A DNA stretch of 19,469 nt from Planctomycetaceae bacterium UBA2972. GTDB taxonomy: Bacteria; Planctomycetota; Planctomycetia; Pirellulales; Pirellulaceae. The position numbers were made by a program, and so were the translations under genes. A model generated the notes under the pieces. The model was not told the origin of the DNA and made no database searches. It saw nothing but the letters and a program-made list of their open reading frames with translations. This document shows, one piece after another, positions 1 to 7,098 of this stretch. The stretch spans positions 44,646 through 64,114 of the forward strand of contig DEAW01000103.1 of NCBI GenBank assembly GCA_002348315.1, given 5' to 3'. The stretch's first letter is position 1, and the number at the start of each line of letters is the position of its first letter.

Positions 1-24
1 TTAGACAGTTAGACAGTTAGACAG
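1..24. repeat. Tandem octamer array, three TTAGACAG units
   Basis: Three perfect head-to-tail copies of TTAGACAG begin at the first base of the window, so the array may continue upstream. After one extra base, TTAAACTC at 26-33 could be a decayed fourth unit. The same octamer recurs at 2018-2025 and related TTA-starting octamers occur at 304-327 and 1141-1180. The unit is too short for a CRISPR repeat and no spacers are present. Confidence 0.85.
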
Positions 25-319
25 GTTAAACTCGATCTGGTTTTCTGAGCTGCTTTAGCAAATCAAGAGTTTTAATTTTTTTCTCAAGCTTTATTTGGCT
101 AGCTGAACACTTGTAAAAAGACTTTATCCGACACACCGGCTTCAGCTGTTCAGCCTTCGCAGATTTAAAGGAGGGGCAAGGGGTCCGACTTCGACCTTCG
201 GGCTTCGTCGGGTAAACTCACTAACTCTATGCCGTTCGAAGAACGAAGGAAGTTGGTATAAGAAAACTCTTTCCAGTCTGAAGCAGAAGCCAATCCCAAC
301 TGTTTAATTGATTAATTGT
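25..319. other. Gene-free stretch with short simple repeats
   Basis: I found no credible coding region here. It contains AT-rich sequence (about 60-130), a run of three CTTCG units spaced seven bases apart (189-207), and two small inverted repeats. One pairs CCGAC with GTCGG around a CC-TTCG-GG tip (185-211); the other pairs CGTTC with GAACG (233-245). Neither is followed by a T run on either strand, so they are not convincing intrinsic terminators. The right end (304-319) holds two TTAATTGN octamers just downstream of the esterase stop. Confidence 0.6.
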
Positions 320-327
320 TTAACCTT
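304..327. repeat. Degenerate octamer array at the esterase 3' end
   Basis: Three in-phase octamers begin with TTA: TTAATTGA (304-311), TTAATTGT (312-319) and TTAACCTT (320-327). The TTA of the third unit is the minus-strand TAA stop of the esterase gene. The period of eight and the leading TTA match the arrays at 1-24, 1141-1180 and 2018-2033, although the last five bases differ. Confidence 0.6.
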
Positions 328-1117
328 CCAGCCATCTCAGCCATTTAATCGCTTCGGACTGCCATTTGTCCCAACTCGGGCCTTTGTAACCATTAAGCCC
401 ATGACCTCCATCGGGTAATTCCAGGTAGATCGATCGAACTGCATGCTGCTTACATGCCTCGTGGTACAACCGGCTATTAATCGGTGGCACAGGCTCGTCA
501 TCAATAGCATGTGCCAGGAAGGTTGGAGGCGTATTCTTATCCACTCGCAATTCATTAGAGTACTTTTTAATCAATGCATCCGAGGGATCGGGGCCGAGCA
601 AATTCCTTTTACTCCCCCCATGCGTATGTTGGCCCATCGTAATGACCGGATAAATCAAAATGGCAAAGTCCGGTCGCAGCGTCTCAGATGGAGCATGCGT
701 CGCTAACGTGGATGCGAGATGGCCTCCTGCTGAAAAACCCATCACACCAATATCATTCGGATCCAACTTAAACTCGTTCGCATGCTCGCGCATATACTTC
801 AACGCCGTCTGGGCATCACTCAGCGGAACGGCATGACGTCCTCGTGGCAATCGATATTGCAGAACGACTCCTGTAATTCCATGTTCACGCAACCAAACGG
901 CGATACCATTTCCCTCCGGGCCCGCGACCACTCCTCCATACCCTCCCCCAGGACAGATAATAATGGACTTGCCCGTCGGCTCAATTGGCATATGGACCGT
1001 GATATGTGCCTGCTCATTGTTCTCGTCTGGCTTACCTAACATAATTCGGATTGGTTGATACGCTTGCAATGGCCCGGTCATAAAAAATGCTAGGATGAGT
1101 ACTAAGAAAGATCGCAT
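320..1117 (-). CDS. Secreted alpha/beta-hydrolase, esterase-like
   Basis: This is a 265-residue alpha/beta-hydrolase of the acetyl-esterase/BD-FAE type (COG0657-like), probably exported and acting on ester-linked acyl groups such as those on plant or algal polysaccharides. Residues 1-19 form a signal peptide ending LQA. The oxyanion loop is CPGGGYGG (55-62). The nucleophile elbow is GFSAGG with Ser129. The likely acid is Asp207 in HAIDDEPVP, and His239 in DGGHG completes the triad. I chose the ATG at 1117 because it places the signal peptide at the N-terminus; a TTG at 1132 would add five residues. Neither start has a good ribosome binding site. The gene is divergent from the RidA-like gene and has octamer arrays on both sides. 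The fold and triad are clear; the substrate is inferred from the family. Confidence 0.85.
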   Translation of the reverse strand: MRSFLVLILAFFMTGPLQAYQPIRIMLGKPDENNEQAHITVHMPIEPTGKSIIICPGGGYGGVVAGPEGNGIAVWLREHGITGVVLQYRLPRGRHAVPLSDAQTALKYMREHANEFKLDPNDIGVMGFSAGGHLASTLATHAPSETLRPDFAILIYPVITMGQHTHGGSKRNLLGPDPSDALIKKYSNELRVDKNTPPTFLAHAIDDEPVPPINSRLYHEACKQHAVRSIYLELPDGGHGLNGYKGPSWDKWQSEAIKWLRWLEG

Positions 1118-1140
1118 GGAAACGTGCTTCAAATAAACAG

Positions 1141-1180
1141 TTAGTCGGTTAGTCGGTTGGTCAGTTAGGTAGTTAAGTTC
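1141..1180. repeat. Tandem octamer array in the divergent intergenic region
   Basis: Five octamers lie in phase: TTAGTCGG (1141), TTAGTCGG (1149), TTGGTCAG (1157), TTAGGTAG (1165) and TTAAGTTC (1173). ATAAACAG at 1133-1140 is a possible decayed sixth unit. The array sits in the 157-bp space between the divergent esterase and RidA-like genes, directly upstream of the esterase start. The first two units are identical and later units drift, as expected for an ageing tandem repeat. Confidence 0.8.
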
Positions 1181-1274
1181 GTTCTGGGATTTGAACCTAA
1201 TTTAACAGACCAAGTGGCATGTTGTGTTAATCCTTTATCACTTTTAACTCCATCACAGATGGAATGAGCACTCA

Positions 1275-2021
1275 ATGGAATTGATTAAAAATGAAGGACG
1301 AGGTTATTCGTTTCTGGAAGGAATCTATCCGTACAGCTCCGGTGTCGTTGCAGAATCCGGCTTCGAAATCGTGCACGTCGCTTTGTCCAACTGGCTACCC
1401 TGGCAAGAAGGAATGCAGCGAGCGCGATCTTATGTCGAACAACAGGGACTGGCAGTGACCCAACTGTGTGCTTTTGAGCTGAGATGCCCTCAGCCGCATT
1501 CGATGGGTGGTTTTCTAGGATTCAATCAGCAGTACCGACAAGTTCTTGAACAATGGGAACTGATCATCGGCGACCTAAACCCAATAGCACGCACGAATGT
1601 CGCTCCGGTAGAGAACGCTCCTTCAGAAACCATGCTTCACGCCTTTTCCTATGTACGTCCTGCCGAACATAACAACAAGACGTTTGTTGTTGCCGGTGGA
1701 GGAGAACTATTGGGCCCGTTAACAGTTGAAAACATTGTCCGCGCAGGAGACACATCCCCGGACGCCTTAAAAGAAAAAGCAAGCGTCGTTATGCAGTTAA
1801 TGATGCAGCGACTTCGGGGGTTGAAAGGCCTGCCGTCCGACTTAACCACCATCGATATCTATACCGCCCATGACGCAGCTTCCCTTATCGCTCATGCTGT
1901 CACTCCGGAACTTGCCGACAGCCCAGCTGAAGTCGTCTGGTATAACACTCGTCCGCCTATCGTCGATATCGAATTCGAAATGGATATGCGAGCAACGACG
2001 GAAGAACGAGTGGACAATTAG
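1275..2021 (+). CDS. RidA/CnbZ-like protein (putative imine/enamine deaminase family)
   Basis: The 248-residue protein resembles, from memory, the family annotated as 2-amino-5-chloromuconate deaminase (CnbZ-like), a long relative of RidA/YjgF. Family features seen are YPYSSGVVAE near residues 19-28, FELRCPQP near 67-74, the central RTNVAPV near 105-111, and a C-terminal half ending in a RidA-like strand, PPIVDIEFEMDMRA. RidA proteins hydrolyse reactive enamines and imines; this longer group may do the same on another substrate, but I see no proof of activity. There is no signal peptide or membrane segment, so it is probably cytoplasmic. The ATG start has only a weak GGA upstream. The gene ends on a TAG that belongs to a TTAGACAG octamer, four bases from the convergent DUF1501 stop, leaving no room for a terminator. 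Confidence 0.65.
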   Translation: MELIKNEGRGYSFLEGIYPYSSGVVAESGFEIVHVALSNWLPWQEGMQRARSYVEQQGLAVTQLCAFELRCPQPHSMGGFLGFNQQYRQVLEQWELIIGDLNPIARTNVAPVENAPSETMLHAFSYVRPAEHNNKTFVVAGGGELLGPLTVENIVRAGDTSPDALKEKASVVMQLMMQRLRGLKGLPSDLTTIDIYTAHDAASLIAHAVTPELADSPAEVVWYNTRPPIVDIEFEMDMRATTEERVDN

Positions 2022-2033
2022 ACAGTTAGACGT
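2018..2033. repeat. Octamer pair spanning two convergent stop codons
   Basis: TTAGACAG (2018-2025) is followed in phase by TTAGACGT (2026-2033). The first supplies the plus-strand TAG (2019-2021) ending the RidA-like gene. The second supplies the minus-strand TAA (2026-2028) ending the DUF1501 gene. Confidence 0.75.
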
Positions 2034-3474
2034 TCACAATCTCTTTAACCACTTCTCCGTGGACATCGGTCAGGCGGTAGTCTCTGCCCTGAAAACGGTG
2101 GGTCAGACGGGTATGGTCCATTCCCATACAGTGGAGAATCGTAGCCTGGAGATCATGAATATGAACTTTATTCTCAGCCACCGTGAACCCTAATTCGTCA
2201 CTAGAGCCATACGAGACACCAGGTTTCAATCCACCGCCGGCCATAAACATCGTGTACACATCCGGAAAATGGTCGCGTCCGAGGACTTTACTCTTTGCAG
2301 TACGTCCTTCTCTAAAGGGCGTGCGTCCAAATTCGCCTCCCCAGACAATCAACGTTTCTTCAAACATTCCTCTGGCTTTGAGGTCCTTGATTAAGGCTGA
2401 GACGGCCTGGTCCATGGGCATACATCGGTTGGTCAAGCCATCACGAATGCCCGTCGACGCGCCGGTGCCATGGAAATCCCAACCCCAGTCGAACAACTGA
2501 ATAAAACGGACTCCATCTTCGGCCAAACGACGAGCCAGTAAGCAATTATTAGCAAAACTGGCCTCTCCCGGCTTAGCACCATATGCATCCAGTGTTTCCT
2601 GAGTTTCTTTGGAAATATCCATCACACCCGGAACCGACATTTGCATACGGAACGCAAGTTCATACTGAGCCATCCGCGTCAGAGTTTCAGGACTTCCCAG
2701 TTCAGTAGCCTGCAATTGATTTAGATCGTTTAACGCATCCAGTGTTTTACGTCGCATGGCTCGATCCATTCCCTTCGGATTGGATACATAAAGGACTGGA
2801 TCCCCCTTACTTCGGCACTGCACACCCTGATAAATCGATGGCAGAAATCCGGATCCCCAGTTATCTTTCCCGCCACTCGGCGCTACACCGCCAGAGATCA
2901 GCACAACAAAACCCGGTAAATCCTGATTCTCCGACCCCAGTCCATAGGTCGCCCAGGCTCCCATGGAAGGACGGCCCTGACGAGGTGAGCCCGTATAGAT
3001 AAGCAACTGAGCTGGTGCGTGATTAAACTGCTCCGTGTTGATCGATTTGATGATCGTCAGATCATCGGCAACTTCCGAGAGCTTCGGCAACGCCGCCGAT
3101 AACCAATGCCCACTCTCACCATGTTGTTTAAAATCTTGAGGAGTTCCCAGTAACAACGGTCTACCACTGGTAAAGGCAAATCGTTTTCCTTCATAAAATT
3201 CGTCGGGGCAAGGTTCGTCTGTTCGCTTAACCAGCTCAGGCTTGTAATCAAACAGATCCAAGTGCGGGGGCGACCCAGCCATGTGCAAATAGATAACCCG
3301 CTTGGCCTTGCCCGGAAAATGAGGCTGTTTAGGAGCCAGTGGATTGATCACTTCAGCCGAAGCCGAGTTATTCCTGTCCAGCGAGGCCATGGCCATGGCT
3401 CCCAGACCAACACCACATCCCTTCATAAAGTGACGGCGTGTTTTATTAGTTGCATTTTCGAGAAATAGATTCAT
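2026..3474 (-). CDS. DUF1501 protein, Tat-exported
   Basis: This is a 482-residue DUF1501 (PF07394) protein, a family very abundant in planctomycetes and related in fold to the alkaline phosphatase/sulfatase superfamily. The N-terminus carries a twin-arginine motif (RRHFMK, residues 13-18) and a hydrophobic stretch, implying folded export. Family landmarks are HLDLFDYKP (71-79), WDFHG (332-336), WGGEFGRTP (378-386) and GRDHFP (399-404). Biochemical function is unknown. I start it at the ATG at 3474, four bases after the stop of the upstream gene; starting at 3504 would add ten residues with no signal-like content and overlap that gene. Translation is probably coupled to the PSCyt1/DUF1553 gene, a pairing typical of planctomycetes. 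Confidence 0.9.
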   Translation of the reverse strand: MNLFLENATNKTRRHFMKGCGVGLGAMAMASLDRNNSASAEVINPLAPKQPHFPGKAKRVIYLHMAGSPPHLDLFDYKPELVKRTDEPCPDEFYEGKRFAFTSGRPLLLGTPQDFKQHGESGHWLSAALPKLSEVADDLTIIKSINTEQFNHAPAQLLIYTGSPRQGRPSMGAWATYGLGSENQDLPGFVVLISGGVAPSGGKDNWGSGFLPSIYQGVQCRSKGDPVLYVSNPKGMDRAMRRKTLDALNDLNQLQATELGSPETLTRMAQYELAFRMQMSVPGVMDISKETQETLDAYGAKPGEASFANNCLLARRLAEDGVRFIQLFDWGWDFHGTGASTGIRDGLTNRCMPMDQAVSALIKDLKARGMFEETLIVWGGEFGRTPFREGRTAKSKVLGRDHFPDVYTMFMAGGGLKPGVSYGSSDELGFTVAENKVHIHDLQATILHCMGMDHTRLTHRFQGRDYRLTDVHGEVVKEIVNV

Positions 3475-3478
3475 CGTT

Positions 3479-6400
3479 TTATCTCTTTGCCAGAGTTTCA
3501 TCAAGATTCAGCAATACGTTTCCAACAACAGTCCAGGCAGCGGCCTCAGCCACATCCATTCCCTCGGGCAATTCCCCCAACGGCATTGTCGAAATCTGTT
3601 TTGCACTCTCCGTGTCTGCCTGATAATCGGCAAGCACAACTTCATATAGTCTTATCAGTCTTTCACGTTCCACATCATAAGGCGAACGGGACAAAGCGAG
3701 TCGGAAACCGAACGTTACTTTGTCGCTTGTACTTTCACCACCCTCGTTCAACATCCGGCGTCCAAAAGCCTGTGCGGCTTCAATGTAAACCGGATCATTG
3801 AGCGTCACCAATGCCTGCAACGGCGTATTGGTATTCACTCGGCGAATCGTACATACATTTCTACTGGGAGCATCAAAGGTCGCCATCGATGGATAAGGCA
3901 AACTACGTCGCCACTGAGTGTATAACCCGCGGCGCCATTTATCTCCGCCTGATGATGTCGTCCAGTCCGTAGAACTACCAAATGCCGCGCTCAATCCGAG
4001 TTTAGGACGAGGAGGATTCACTGAAGGGCCTAACATTTTCTGATCGAGCAGACCACTCACTGCTAACGCCTGATCACGAATCATTTCGGCATTCAGGCGA
4101 AACCTGGGGCCTCGCGCCAAATAGTAATTGTATGGATCAATTTGCTTGTGTTGATCGGTCACGTGCGAACTTTGACGGTAGGTTGCTGACATCACAATCA
4201 ACTTTAAGAATCGCTTCATATCCCACTGAAGATCATGTTGAAATGTCACAGCCAGATAGTCAAGCAATTCAGGATCTGACGGAAAGTCTCCTTGTGCGCC
4301 AAATTCTTCACTCGTCCTTACAATCCCCTGCCCAAACAACTGTTCCCAATAACGATTGACAATCACACGTGCAGTCAATGGATTCTCGGCACTGACAAGC
4401 CACTGAGCTAACCCCAGACGATTAACCGGAGCCCCTTCAGGAAAACCATGCAGTACAGCAGGTGTTCCTTCGACAACCTCGCCTTCCAGGGCTTCGAAAT
4501 TCCCTCGAACCTGAATATGCGTCTTACGACGGCGTTCGCCCATCAGCTCACGCATAATCGGAACGGTAACCGGTTTAATTCCATCCATTTGTTTTTTAAC
4601 CGCAGCGATTTTGTCTGTTAATTCTTTCGGCGGTGGAACAACCCGCAGATAGTAATCCCGAATAGCCTTCACGTGCGTTGCATTGGCGGCATCATAACCG
4701 GCTTCCACGACAGCAGACACTTGCTTCGGGAGCAGGAACACATCGCCATCATCTGATGTCAACGAGATTCTAAAACGCCCTAACGGGTGGGATTTATAGT
4801 TCTGAGTGAGCACCAACTTAATTTCAGTCCGCTCTGCAGTCCCCACTCTATTACCTATGTTAAATACAGCCACGTTATTCTGACCAAGTTCACCTCCAAC
4901 GGCCCAACCACTGTTAGCACTCTTAGCGTCACCGTCGATGGATTTCTTCACTCCAAAGTTATTCACGACTTCACCCTCGCGCTGTTCGAAGGAGGCTGAA
5001 GCATCGACAAACTGAATCGGGAGAAGTCCATCCAATGTTGCTTCATGAACGCCTTTGGGTGCGGTTTTCACTTCCTGCTTCCAGACCAGATTTCGCTCTG
5101 CATCCAACACACTAAGCACGAATCCATTCATCCGGGCGTACAGGTCATTATCCGTACGAGGCCAGATATTAATCAGCTCAATCGGAGCGACTTTTCCCAA
5201 ATCGATTTCGATCCAGGGATTATCTTCGACGGCAGTATGCGTAACGGAATTATTGGTATAAACACCGTCGGTGTTACCGTCATTCGCCCGGGCAACTTCC
5301 CCGCCAAAATCCGTGGAAGACTGTTTGGCCGTCCCATCCAAAGCGATATTCTTCCCTCCACTGAACACTTGCAGTTCAGCGATATGAATCATTTTTCCTG
5401 CTCCAGGCAGGTCAATACGAACAATCTGTCCCTGAGGAGCTTCATTGCGTGTTCCGCCAAAGCTGCCCGACAATTCTGAAAGCACAAAGTTGCCGTTACC
5501 TCCGCGACCAGGCCCTTTGCCCGGCAATGCCTCGTTGGCCAGAACTTCCAATCGCAATGCTTTGACATCTTTTAACTCGGTAGCAAAAGTCAATTCATAC
5601 ACATCCGTTTCCGCCGTTTCACCAGTCACGGTCACGACTCCATCTTCAGCGACCTCAAAGGTAGCTCCGCTCGTAGACGTTGCCTTGAAATCCTGAATGC
5701 CCTGCCAGTTCACCTGACGAGCAAGATGTTGCTTCCAATTTTCGATTTGCTTTGTGATCGCTTCGGAAGTTGGTTCCAACTGTGCTTCCAGTGCTTTGAT
5801 CTGTGATTCAAAATCGCTTCGCTGCTGTTCTTTTTCCGGCGTCAGGACGCTCAACAACGGTTGTTCATCTGCACGATCCGCATCCTCGGTGTTGTTAAAG
5901 AAAGCAAAGAACCTAAAGTACTCTTCCTGTGTAATCGGATCGTATTTGTGTGTATGACACTGAGCACAGCGGATGGTTGTTCCCATCCAGACCTGCATCG
6001 TGGTATTCACCCGGTCAACAACAGCCACATTGCGAAATTCTTCGTCATTGGTTCCCCCTTCACTTTGAGTGAGCGTATTGCGATGGAAGGCTGTAGCAAT
6101 CATCTGTTGTTGCGTAGGGTTCTCCAGTAAATCTCCCGCAATCTGGTCAATCGTAAACTGGTCAAAGGGCACATTGTCATTGAAGGCATTGATCACCCAG
6201 TCACGATACAACCAGATGGTACGACTAGGATCGTTGGCGTAGCCTGCCGAATCAGCATACCGAGCCAAATCGAGCCACATCGTAGCCCAACGCTCGCCAT
6301 AGGTTGGTTTTTGCAACAGACTGTCGACCAATACTTCATAGGCATTGTCATTTCGATTGCTAACAAACGCGTTCACTTCTTCGAGTGTCGGTGGTAAGCC

Positions 6401-6964
6401 CGTCAGGTCGAAAGAGAGACGACGGATCAATGCCTCGCGAGTCGCTTCGTCGTTAGGACTGAGTCCCTGAGCTTCAATTTGAGCAAGCACGAATCGATCG
6501 ATTTCGTTGTTTCCCCATTGCTTGTTCCTGACTTCCGGCAAATTCGGTTTGACCGGCGCGACATAAGCCCAGTGCTCCCCATACTCTGCCCCCTGTTGAA
6601 TCCAGCGTTTAATCAGAGCGACTTCTTCGGATGTAAACGCGACTGCATTTTCTCCCGGAGGCATTCGCAGAAATTCGTCATCCGTCGTAATCCGAGCTAC
6701 AACTTCACTGGCATCGATATCACCGGGCTTTATCGCAAAGCTTCCATCCCGGTCTAAAGTTGCCTGGTCAAACGTATCGAGCCGCAAATCAGCCTGACGC
6801 TCAGCCTCGTCCGGCCCATGGCAGGTAAAACAGCGGTTAGATAGAATTTTACGAACCCTATTCAGTTCAACATTAGAGAGCGGCTTCTCGTCTGCTGAAA
6901 CGAATGGTGTCAAACCAAACGTCAAAGCAACTGTCAAAAACAGAGTTAAACGTGACATTGTCAT
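3479..6964 (-). CDS. PSCyt1-DUF1549-DUF1553 planctomycete cytochrome-type protein
   Basis: This is an 1161-residue exported protein. Domains in order: signal peptide (1-24, ending VSA); planctomycete cytochrome C domain PSCyt1 with haem motif CFTCH (45-49) and candidate axial Met101 in RMPPGEN; DUF1549/PSCyt2 (about 150-360) with a second motif, CAQCH (333-337); a coiled-coil-like stretch (about 375-415); and a long insert (about 420-740) with an F5/8 type C/discoidin-like part. That part includes NIALDGTAKQSS (539-550) and WIEIDLG (584-590). DUF1553/PSD1 follows from about 840. The CxxCH motifs imply covalent haem outside the cytoplasm, and the discoidin-like part suggests carbohydrate binding. 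Function is unknown; roles in redox chemistry or polysaccharide use are inference. The pairing with DUF1501 is the usual one. There is no frameshift across 3.5 kb. Confidence 0.92.
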   Translation of the reverse strand: MTMSRLTLFLTVALTFGLTPFVSADEKPLSNVELNRVRKILSNRCFTCHGPDEAERQADLRLDTFDQATLDRDGSFAIKPGDIDASEVVARITTDDEFLRMPPGENAVAFTSEEVALIKRWIQQGAEYGEHWAYVAPVKPNLPEVRNKQWGNNEIDRFVLAQIEAQGLSPNDEATREALIRRLSFDLTGLPPTLEEVNAFVSNRNDNAYEVLVDSLLQKPTYGERWATMWLDLARYADSAGYANDPSRTIWLYRDWVINAFNDNVPFDQFTIDQIAGDLLENPTQQQMIATAFHRNTLTQSEGGTNDEEFRNVAVVDRVNTTMQVWMGTTIRCAQCHTHKYDPITQEEYFRFFAFFNNTEDADRADEQPLLSVLTPEKEQQRSDFESQIKALEAQLEPTSEAITKQIENWKQHLARQVNWQGIQDFKATSTSGATFEVAEDGVVTVTGETAETDVYELTFATELKDVKALRLEVLANEALPGKGPGRGGNGNFVLSELSGSFGGTRNEAPQGQIVRIDLPGAGKMIHIAELQVFSGGKNIALDGTAKQSSTDFGGEVARANDGNTDGVYTNNSVTHTAVEDNPWIEIDLGKVAPIELINIWPRTDNDLYARMNGFVLSVLDAERNLVWKQEVKTAPKGVHEATLDGLLPIQFVDASASFEQREGEVVNNFGVKKSIDGDAKSANSGWAVGGELGQNNVAVFNIGNRVGTAERTEIKLVLTQNYKSHPLGRFRISLTSDDGDVFLLPKQVSAVVEAGYDAANATHVKAIRDYYLRVVPPPKELTDKIAAVKKQMDGIKPVTVPIMRELMGERRRKTHIQVRGNFEALEGEVVEGTPAVLHGFPEGAPVNRLGLAQWLVSAENPLTARVIVNRYWEQLFGQGIVRTSEEFGAQGDFPSDPELLDYLAVTFQHDLQWDMKRFLKLIVMSATYRQSSHVTDQHKQIDPYNYYLARGPRFRLNAEMIRDQALAVSGLLDQKMLGPSVNPPRPKLGLSAAFGSSTDWTTSSGGDKWRRGLYTQWRRSLPYPSMATFDAPSRNVCTIRRVNTNTPLQALVTLNDPVYIEAAQAFGRRMLNEGGESTSDKVTFGFRLALSRSPYDVERERLIRLYEVVLADYQADTESAKQISTMPLGELPEGMDVAEAAAWTVVGNVLLNLDETLAKR

Positions 6965-7044
6965 CCGATTATTTAAATACGTTGGAAGGATGAAGCGACG
7001 AAGAGTCTGGCTTTCAGCAGAAAGAACTACTTCACCAAAATACT

Positions 7045-7050
7045 ATTATA
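7045..7050 (-). promoter_or_regulatory. Possible -10 box for the PSCyt1/DUF1501 pair
   Basis: A perfect TATAAT on the minus strand lies in the 134-bp gap between the 7099 stop and the 6964 start. It would give a leader of about 70 bases. I see no good -35 hexamer at 16-18 bases spacing, so this could be chance in an AT-rich stretch, and read-through from the upstream DUF1501 gene remains possible. Confidence 0.3.
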
Positions 7051-7098
7051 GCCTGTGACGTTAAATCCACGTAATACTTGATTGGCGAACCACGAGTT

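Noticed and set aside
1..24. Octamer array as a CRISPR or telomere-like repeat
   Set aside because: Units are 8 bp with no spacers, and related units occur inside the chromosome between ordinary genes.
185..211. Hairpin as terminator of the esterase gene
   Set aside because: The stem is interrupted, no T run follows it in the transcript direction, and it is more than 100 bases past the stop.
5045..5479. A 144-codon plus-strand open frame inside the PSCyt1/DUF1553 gene
   Set aside because: It lies wholly antisense to a well-supported 1161-codon gene, and its translation shows no family motif; it is a shadow frame.
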